In this document: positions 57,115-64,000 of the stretch, in pieces
Layout: every line of letters begins with the position of its first letter
How positions within the stretch are numbered: the stretch's first letter is position 1
Assembly: GCA_963678705.1 (NCBI GenBank)
Contig: OY783220.1
Location: forward strand, 682,001 to 746,000
Reading direction: 5' to 3'
Source of the DNA: Panorpa germanica
Taxonomy: Eukaryota; Arthropoda; Insecta; Mecoptera; Panorpidae
DNA length: 64,000 bases
Program-made: the position numbers and the translations under genes
The notes under the pieces: model-generated
What the model was told of the DNA's origin: nothing
The model's input: only the letters and a program-made list of their open reading frames with translations
Databases searched by the model: none

Positions 57115-57671
57115 ATGGCGTTCTCTGGCAATCTGATCACGTTCGGTTTATTTTTATCAATGGCGGCGATAGTTTTTGCAGGACCTGGAATAGGACTTGA
57201 CCCGGAAATGACAGTTGACAGAATGAAAGCATTGTGGCAGGATAACGAAGAATTAGCGAATGCAAAAGCCTGTTTTAGGGGAATTGGTCCATGCAGCCCA
57301 CTTATTGAAAATCTAAAAAGTACGGAACACAGATCTTATTAGGATAAAATGAAAAAATATTATATATGCTAGATTATACTTTGTATCTTTTAATCCATGA
57401 TAAATAGAAATTTTTAATTGTATACACTTTGCAAAAAATTACAATAATGTGAAATTTAATTAGTTACTAATAATTATTTTCAGGTTTGGCCCCAAAAGTA
57501 TACAAGACCGCATGCGCCGCTTGCAATGACAGAGAACGTCAGGTGTTTAGGATAGGATTCAAGAACTCATATGAACAAGATATCCCTTACTTCCGTTCAA
57601 TTGTTGATAAAATTGATCCAGAACATACTTACGCAGAGTCATTCAAGAATTTTATGTTGGCTGATGATTAA
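57115..57671 (+). CDS. Chemosensory-protein-like (CSP/OS-D) gene 3, two exons
   Basis: Secreted small carrier protein by family. Exons 57115-57319 and 57484-57671, 130 aa. Signal peptide to about residue 22 ('AAIVFA'); mature start 'GPGIGLDPEMTVDRMKALWQ'. CFRGIGPC and CAAC have C-x6-C-x18-C-x2-C spacing. The intron (164 b, shortest of the three) interrupts one base past a Lys codon, the position reported for insect CSP genes. The donor AAA|GT is weak-looking (AAAA|GTACGG) but frame, cysteine spacing and paralogues all support it. Exon 2 'RERQVFRIGFKNSYEQ' is close to gene 2. AATAAA at about 57796. Confidence 0.83.
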
Positions 57672-57894
57672 TTTACTATTAAATTTATCCTGCAGTTTTC
57701 GTTAGAACAATTTCCATGCAGAAATCATGAGTTATTTTATGAAGTTAACGGAATTACCTTTGAATTATTTAATTAATTTTAATTATTTAATGCAAATAAA
57801 TTTAAAAGGAATGTAAATGTTTTTTAATAAATATGTATTACATAACAAGTAAATAATAAAAAAAAAAACAAGAAAACGTGTGTACAGTCATTTA

Positions 57895-58556
57895 ATGGGC
57901 TTGTGTCCTATGTCTTAATTTCTATAAAAGTGTACATATAAAAGTGTTTCTATAAAAGTGTATATATTGATAAAGTGGGTTACTAGACCCTCAAATGTTC
58001 AATTATTTTTTAATAACTCATTATATGTTAAGAGATATTATCAATTAAAAAAGTCATTTTGTCTCTTTAATTATTAAAGGGATTCAACGTTGTACACATT
58101 CCAAGTACATGTGACATAACAATCATTGTGTAAGGTTACCAACCTTATAGCTCATAAATCTCTGCTACATGTATTTATATATCAAAATATCAAATATTAT
58201 TTACAGCTATTTCAAGGAACAATAAAATTCCAATATTATGTCTACCTTAGTAGGGTTAAATAAAATAAAAACTTATTATTTTTTGATTTGACTTGATTAT
58301 TTGACTACCAACAGCTACAAAACATTACCACAGCACTAACCTACTCAACAAATAACTGACGTTAAAATGCATTTCACGTCATAAAAATATGGCCGACCAT
58401 TTCTAGCGCTAAAACTACAATTCAATCTTTTAATTGCTATATCTCCGTCAACATTTAGATATTTAATAAAATAGACACGCCAATACACATTTATTAACAT
58501 CAATTTCAATCAACAATTGAAAAATCGACCGCTAAAAAATGAGGACACAAGCCCAT
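57895..58556. mobile_element. MITE family A copy 3 (662 bp)
   Basis: Best-preserved ends: ATGGGCTTGTGTCCTATG and GAGGACACAAGCCCAT, with TA on both sides (57893-57894, 58557-58558). Interior matches 9428-10052 through 'TAACTCATTATATGTTAAGAG', 'CTACAAAACATTACCACAGC' and 'GCCGACCATTTCTAGC'. It lies 223 bases after gene 3. Confidence 0.85.
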
Positions 58557-58890
58557 TATAATAAAAAGCAAGCTTTATGAATATCAGACATGACCCAATA
58601 AGGTAAGACATAATCGGGCTAATATCAAGACTACCCGATCGGGGCCTTACACGATATTTACTTATTTGAACGAGCGTTCTGAGTACTAATGATTCCCGTG
58701 TTAGAGGGATCGCACCGTCCACTCTTCGCATTTTATCTCGGGAAGGGTTGATCATACAAAAAAATGCAGAGCATGTTACGTTTTACAATTTTACAAATAA
58801 TTCTAAATGTCGGGATCACGAGATACTATGAGATATTTGAGAGAACTTATAACCGGCCCAAGGACCCATTAATAACAGCCCAATTACGCT
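58557..58890. other. Intergenic DNA
   Basis: No gene. 58618-58650 has imperfect inverted pieces (CGGGCTAATA / CCCGATCGGGGCC) of no clear class. Confidence 0.3.
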
Positions 58891-59390
58891 TTGGTGATGA
58901 GTCATACCAATGACACCTCCCAAGAAACAAACAAAATAGAAGCCAATGAATTAAATACCGAAAAAGAGAAACAGTTATATGTTGCCTTGAAAAAGGAAAG
59001 AGCAGAAAATAGGCAATTACTTAAAAAAATCGAACTTAGGAGCGCGGATGTACCAATTGGAACAAAAGGAAAGCAGTCAGAGTGATTACAAAACAAGTAG
59101 TCAAACGGAAACTATTAAATATGAGACAGATGAAGAAGAACTAAATAGGAAAACCGATTCAAAACTCAAAAAACATCTTACATCTCTCATGAAAAAGATG
59201 TAAACAAAAACCAAGTACAGCTAGAAACGAAACTAAAATTAATCAGCAACGTCCTGAGAAGCCAAATAAGACAAGTGTTCGTCCGCCACCTATTATTGTA
59301 GCGGTTGTAAGGGAGTACAAGAAATACTACGAAATAGTTGTGTTACTGGACACATACCGTGCAAGTTGAATTTTTATTGTAAACCTATTT
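58891..59390 (+). pseudogene. LINE ORF1 (gag-like) relic
   Basis: A lysine/glutamate-rich coiled-coil-like start ('NTEKEKQLYVALKKERAENR') is followed by a frameshift. After it come 'NQQRPEKPNKTSVRPPPIIV' (about 59240-59300) and a run towards 'GHIPCKLNFY'. Proline-rich R/K-P-P-P-I preceding the RNA-binding region is typical of Jockey-type ORF1. Stops at 59083 and later mark decay. Confidence 0.45.
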
Positions 59391-60386
59391 TTAAATGTCT
59401 ATAATGGCAGATGGGTATATTGCCATCTGAGAGAAAATATATTTAATAAAAAAATATCTTTGTAATAAGTTACAGAATTGTATCTAGTTGAAATTATTTC
59501 ATGTGTTTGAACAAAGTTTTAACATATTATTAGAAAGTAAAGATAATTGTGCTATAAGCCTTATGAAAAGAATGTCATGAATGTATCTACAGTTATAAAG
59601 AAATCGATTTACAGTTTGGTGTTCGAGGTAAATTTAGTCACAGTTCGATTATTGTCATTAGACCAATGAGAAGGCAGATTCTGAATATAAAACAAATGGG
59701 TGGATTTCCTAATAAACGTACTAGTAAATAGAGGGATATTTTTTGCGCAAGCAGTAACTCGCATGTCAGCCACTGACTGACTCGCACATGATAATAATAT
59801 GATGTCGCCAGGTTAACAATCAACCCTAGCGGGTAACATCTAGTTATTTTAACCTCAAAACTACCACACCGGGGCATTATATGATGTTTCATTAGTTGGG
59901 CAAGCATTGATCCTAAAAGGGATCAATACTCCTCTTTTACTAAATATAGTAAAGTAAACCTCATCATCATCTTATGTAATTCAAACTCTGAAAACTTTTT
60001 TTAAACCTAAGATGGTCAAATGGAATGTCTCAATACCTGTTATTGGTGTACAATATGGATTTTATTAATAAGGGATGAATATGAAATAATCAATAAGATA
60101 GAGATAGATAGATGCTTATAAGTAATAATATTTTTTTGTCTATGTGTATGAAATTAAAGAATAATTAAGTCCTTTATAAATTTTAATATTTGTAAGTCAC
60201 CTAAAATAAATGTTTAAATTTTATTTACAACAATACTTATATTAAGTATGAATTCATAGATCAAAAAATTATTTATAAATATTTCAAAAATACTTAATAT
60301 TACTTATAAAATACATTATGAATTTTGGGTATAAATTTATTTGGTGGTTATTCAAGTTCATACAGGTTAGTAGGTATTCCAATGTA
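59391..60386. other. AT-rich intergenic DNA
   Basis: No gene or element identified. The minus-strand open frame at 59638-59907 has no family resemblance. Ends at the TA target (60385-60386) of the mariner element. Confidence 0.35.
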
Positions 60387-61291
60387 CACGGTGTCCAGAA
60401 AGGGTATCGGGTATTTGTAAGTTCAATGAAACAAAAATTATTTGTATGCAATAAAAAAGTTTATTGTTTATTATTAGCATATGAATTGGAGAATTATTTG
60501 GAAAAGATGACGTTATCCAAATGATGACCGTTACGTTGCTGGCACTCTTCTAAACGGAAACGAAGATTGGCGATAACACGTTGACACATAGCTATCGATA
60601 TTGCTGCCATTTCTGACCTGATGTTTTGCTTTAACTGGGTTAGATTCGTCGGATTGTTTTGATAAACCTTACTTTTAAGGTATCCCCATGCAAAATAGTC
60701 AAGCGGGCTAAGGTCGGGGCTTCTGGGAGGCCAGTTGATGTTACCCCTTCGCGAAATGACTTTATTAGGGAATAACTCGTTAACAACTTCCATTGAGTTA
60801 TTTGAGGTATGGCAAGTGGCCCCATCTTGCTGGAACCACGTTCTTGAGTTGAAACCTGCAAACTCCTGCAACTCTGGGACCAAAAAATTTCGCCTCCTAG
60901 GTCTTTAGTTAACGTTGTAAGCATGCTATGTCATTGTTGAATGTAACTTATCTTCTGCAACCCATTGAATGCATGGCTCTAGTGTGGCCCCCTTAAGGCT
61001 CCTAATAAAAACGTTATATACATTTTATAAAGGAGTGTCTAGACTATCTCATATTAAAATTTGAGCCTCCTAGGTCTTTATTGTACCTTACAGTTAACGT
61101 TGTTAACTTTGAATCACCATTACGATAATACGCTCGTACGCAAAATGCGCGATGCATCCCCGAGTACTGTTCCATCGTGACTAAAACTCCACAGAATGGC
61201 GGACGCCACGAACCCCTCCCCGCACCCTTTAGTCGCCCCGTTTCGAATATGGCGCGAAAACAAATACCCAATACCCTTTCTGGACACCCTG
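60387..61291 (-). mobile_element. DD41D mariner-family transposon relic (905 bp)
   Basis: TIRs of about 32 bp: left CACGGTGTCCAGAAAGGGTA with TCGGGTATTTGT; right (inverted) CAGGGTGTCCAGAAAGGGTA with TTGGGTATTTGT, only two differences. TA duplications at 60385-60386 and 61292-61293. Shorter than complete mariners (about 1.2-1.4 kb), with the N-terminal half of the gene missing or scrambled. It is internally deleted and non-autonomous. Confidence 0.92.
60494..60924 (-). pseudogene. C-terminal part of the mariner transposase
   Basis: Frame open at 60883-60494: 'SRTWFQQDGATCHTSNNSME', 'RGNINWPPRSPDLSPLDYFA' with 'WGYLKSKVYQNNPTNL'. The second and third catalytic aspartates (QQD and SPLD) are separated by 41 residues, the DD41D spacing. 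The first catalytic Asp and the DNA-binding domain are absent from this frame. A shifted frame (60924-60640) continues upstream in part, so at least one frameshift exists. Confidence 0.85.
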
Positions 61292-61976
61292 TACATTTGA
61301 TTATCAATATTCATATCAACACAAACAGTAATTATATTGTTAATCGGTACTAATTTTATTGATTTATCTACATAGCATTTATGTAAGAAATAGACACTGT
61401 TATACATATGTCTGTCTCCAGGAGTTAGTAAATAATCATTAGTGATATTTTTTCTGGTAACTGCATAATGATGATGATGATGACATAAGTTTTGAATGCA
61501 GTGACAGTTCGACATTTTAAGAAAATATAAAATTAAACTTAAGTGTAGCTGATAATTATCACCAATATATTGTATAGCGTAAGAATCGATACCTAAATTT
61601 TTTCAATACTCTTTAGAAGCATACAATTTACCATTCTTCAAAATTCTAAAGTATTGTCATATTGTTTTGTTATTATGTGCTATGAGAGCATTAGTAAAAG
61701 CATTAATCAAGTAATTAGGCAGGATGAAAAGTTTATATCTGCCAACAGAATAACAGTTTTCAAATAATTTTTCGATAATTCTTACTTGTTTTTGTTTACT
61801 TGTTACTTTTGGGTTATTTCCTCGTGACATCACCCCCTCTCTTGAATATTGTTTGCTTTAGTTTCGAAGGATCATTAAAATTTCTCTTTGCTACAAAACC
61901 GTTAGATAAGAAACACGTTAGCACCAACTTACACTGGTAGAAATAAACAAACTTGCATCTACATTAATAAATCATA
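61292..61976. other. AT-rich intergenic DNA
   Basis: No gene. A short (ATG)n-like run at 61468-61483. Confidence 0.35.
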
Positions 61977-62737
61977 GTGAAAAGAATTAAAAAAATCGCT
62001 CTAATTTCTTGGATTGAAAGCAATCATAAAGATGTTATTCCATTAACAGTCATCCTAGAAAATAAGCGGGTGTGTCGCCCAGTTATTATGGCAAGCTTAC
62101 AAAAACAACAGGAAATCAAAAGTACTTGCGAAAATTGTAGAAATGTTGATGGTAAGTACATATCGTTTTTTATTGAATTTTTACTTTATTTTATTTTACT
62201 TTACTTGAATTTATTTTTATATTTGTGTAGAAGGTGAAAATAAGCTCCACAACATGATTCTGACGGCAGACGGAAATTTAGCTGATTCTTCGCAAAAAGT
62301 TTTTACCTTTGAAGTACGCCGTAGGAAAATTCGAATGAAACAAAATAATAACTAACATTCAAAAATCTAATGAAAAGCAAGTAGAACAACAAGTGAAAAA
62401 GTATCGACCAATCATACGAAAAACCGATTTTCCACCAATTAAATCTGCGCAGAGTAGAAGTGAAGACAAATTAAATATTGGACAATGTCATTTGAATAAT
62501 GTTGGACGAAATGATTCAACTATCAGATGTTGTGAATTCGTGAATTAATTCTGGTAATATTGCATCTAGATTCATTTCTCTTTTTTATTTTTATTTTTTA
62601 TTTAATGTCAGTGCATTAACGAAAGTTAATTTTTCTTTGTAGATGATGATGATGACGACGATGACGGCGATGATGATGAGAATGATTACGATGACGACAA
62701 AGATAACAAGAATTACATAATTACAATACATAACTGA
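61977..62737 (+). pseudogene. Unidentified multi-exon gene fragment with Asp-rich tail
   Basis: Possible exon 1 (61977-62151, acceptor-like TAG before it, donor GATG|GTAAGTA): 'KIALISWIESNHKDVIPLTV' and 'STCENCRNVDG'. Possible exon 2 from 62231 (after TGTGTAG): 'GENKLHNMILTADGNLADSS' with 'QKVFTFEVRRRKIR', then a stop at 62353. The next frame continues 'KYRPIIRKTDFPPIKSAQSR' to about 62540. Possible exon 3 after TTTGTAG at 62641: 'DDDDDDDGDDDENDYDDDKD', stop near 62737. Composition looks coding, but the frameshift in exon 2 and lack of an ATG argue for a pseudogene or captured fragment. No family recognised. Confidence 0.3.
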
Positions 62738-62871
62738 CATAATGAAGTAATTTAATCAAAATATATGAAATATCTTTGCATATTAATTTTATAATTTATT
62801 TATTAATAAAGTTTTAAACTAAAAATATAAGAAAGGCCTTTTTATTCTGAAGTAAACCTTGGAATATATAC

Positions 62872-62952
<81 letters not shown>

Positions 62953-63140
62953 AATGACTAAGGGCGTGACTAGTGCTGAATAGGTTTATATGAGGATCTG
63001 AATACCATCCTCATTAGAGCCTAAACATCCCCCAAAGAAGGAGCAAAAATTCTATGTAAATGAGCCCAGAAACTGGTTCTTTTATGTCGTCAATAGGGTC
63101 AAAATTTCGACTCGGATACCCGAAAGAGAAAAGCAGTATT
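62738..63140. repeat. (TA)n tract plus dispersed repeat
   Basis: 62878-62949 is an almost pure (TA)n. 63030-63115 is the reverse complement of 28995-29090 in NRF intron 5, which also abuts a (TA)n tract on the corresponding side. The TA tract therefore appears to belong to the repeat unit. Confidence 0.7.
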
Positions 63141-63389
63141 TAGGCAATCTGATTTGATCTGTGAGTGCGATTAACGGCTCTCCGTTGGTTGTATTTGACA
63201 GATAAATGTAACGGGCCGCTACTGGTTTGCTACATTCTTGAACATAATGAGTACAATATGTGTTTGTTCGTAAGCAATAATTGTTTGCATTGCAAAATGT
63301 GTTTTTATATCCAATATTTAAGTATATAAGGAAATGCGTCTTTACCGTTATTTCTCATTAGCTGTGCTATATCAACTTAAGTCAGTTAG
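63141..63389 (+). promoter_or_regulatory. Second TATA promoter and leader-exon module (orphan in this window)
   Basis: Same parts and order as 53041-53283: TTTGCATTGCAAA (about 63283-63295), TATA GTATATAAGG (about 63322), leader 'CAACTTAAGTCAGTTAG' and donor |GTAAGTTTTC after 63389. No coding exon follows before the window ends; the downstream gene should lie outside, probably a further CSP-like paralogue (inference). Confidence 0.5.
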
Positions 63390-64000
63390 GTAAGTTTTCT
63401 TTTCAATATGTAATATTTTTGGTTTTAATTTCGCAACATTTTTACATAGTATTTATTTAGAAAATATGTATTATATTATGTAATTTTATCGAACGCTTAG
63501 TTATGTATATGTATTTGTATTTACATATTTAAAGCCTGCCGCAAAGGTTTACATTCTTTCTTTTAAATCGTCTAATTAACATTTCATTTTCTTAAACTTA
63601 AATCTGTTATAATCCATTGTAATTTGTCCCCTTTTTACTTTTGTCCTCTACTCCACTTCTTCTCGATCCCATTCCATTCCTGCTTCTTCCTGCAATCTTC
63701 TTTTCACTATCTATCTAAAATTCGCATTTTCCTCTCATAGTTTCCCCGTTACACATTTTGCAGACCCTGTCCTCTTCTACTTCCCTTGTACCTATGTCCT
63801 TTTACACTGCTCATTCTTAATCTCGCTATTTTTCTTGTGTCTCTTGTGTTCTTTTCCTTTATAAAAGCCAGCTTTTCTCTCCTTGATTTCTTTTACCTCC
63901 TTTTTGTACGTCTCCTGGACAATTTTCTCCATTTCAATAGATGTCACAATGTTCATACTTTTACCTGTAAATAATTTCTGTGCAAGTGAGTTTATTTCAT
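63390..64000 (-). pseudogene. Duplicate of the 53284-54570 region: intron start and antisense LINE relic
   Basis: After the donor the sequence follows 53284-53400 ('TTCTTTTCAATATGTAA'), skips about 600 bases relative to the first copy, then follows 54080-54560 to the edge ('TCTTTTAAATCGTCTAATTA', 'TAGATGTCACAATG', 'AATTTCTGTGCAA'). The reverse complement again reads as GA-rich LINE ORF2 pieces ('TRKIARLRMSSVKGHRYKGS'). Confidence 0.55.

Noticed and set aside
58510..58755. Minus-strand open frame of 81 residues
   Set aside because: It overlaps the right end of MITE A and intergenic DNA, has no recognisable domain and unremarkable composition.

Overview
The window is AT-rich insect nuclear DNA. 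It holds spliced genes with GT/AG introns, phased exons and transposon-filled introns, and shows no prokaryotic features. Three gene types point to an arthropod: an insect-type UDP-glycosyltransferase, a nose-resistant-to-fluoxetine (NRF-6)-like acyltransferase, and three chemosensory-protein (CSP/OS-D)-like genes. GA-rich LINE relics ending in a cysteine motif followed by 'ETLEYV/ETLGHI' resemble elements I associate with Hymenoptera. That order-level placement is an inference of moderate to low strength.

Layout: 1-4282 is degraded transposon DNA with a hAT transposase relic. 4283-10668 is a complete five-exon UGT (514 aa, + strand); introns 3 and 4 carry a hAT-like element, LINE relics and a TA-target MITE. 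10669-15187 holds copia and LINE relics. 15188-33001 is an eleven-exon NRF-6-like gene (643 aa, + strand) in which every exon junction stays in phase. Its 8.7-kb intron 4 contains a full-length LINE (21613-27363) with two intact ORFs and a perfect 12-bp target-site duplication. 33002-37371 is intergenic with a Harbinger-like MITE and a SINE tail.

37372-57671 is a cluster of three two-exon CSP-like genes on the + strand (37552, 48786, 57115). They encode 130, 131 and 130 aa, each with exactly 205 coding bases in exon 1, a phase-1 intron, and the family spacing C-x6-C-x18-C-x2-C. Between them lie nested transposons: a TIR element containing a LINE that contains a TTAA-target element, a MITE split by a hAT element, a hAT element holding another MITE, and a 5S-rRNA-derived SINE. 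A TATA-plus-leader-exon block at about 53040-53400, upstream of the third gene, is duplicated at about 63150-63530. This suggests a fourth paralogue just beyond the right edge. 57672-64000 otherwise holds a MITE, a LINE ORF1 relic, a 905-bp DD41D mariner relic with matching TIRs and TA duplications, and a doubtful acidic-tailed gene fragment.

The host genes do not form a pathway visible from sequence. UGT (conjugation in the ER), NRF-6-like (membrane acyltransferase) and CSP-like (secreted small-ligand carriers) all plausibly handle small hydrophobic molecules, but their adjacency may be chance. I found no clearly new biological system. The best candidates for follow-up are the divergent CSP-like cluster with its duplicated promoter/leader modules and the apparently intact LINE. 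All exon boundaries were read by eye; transcript data would settle them.
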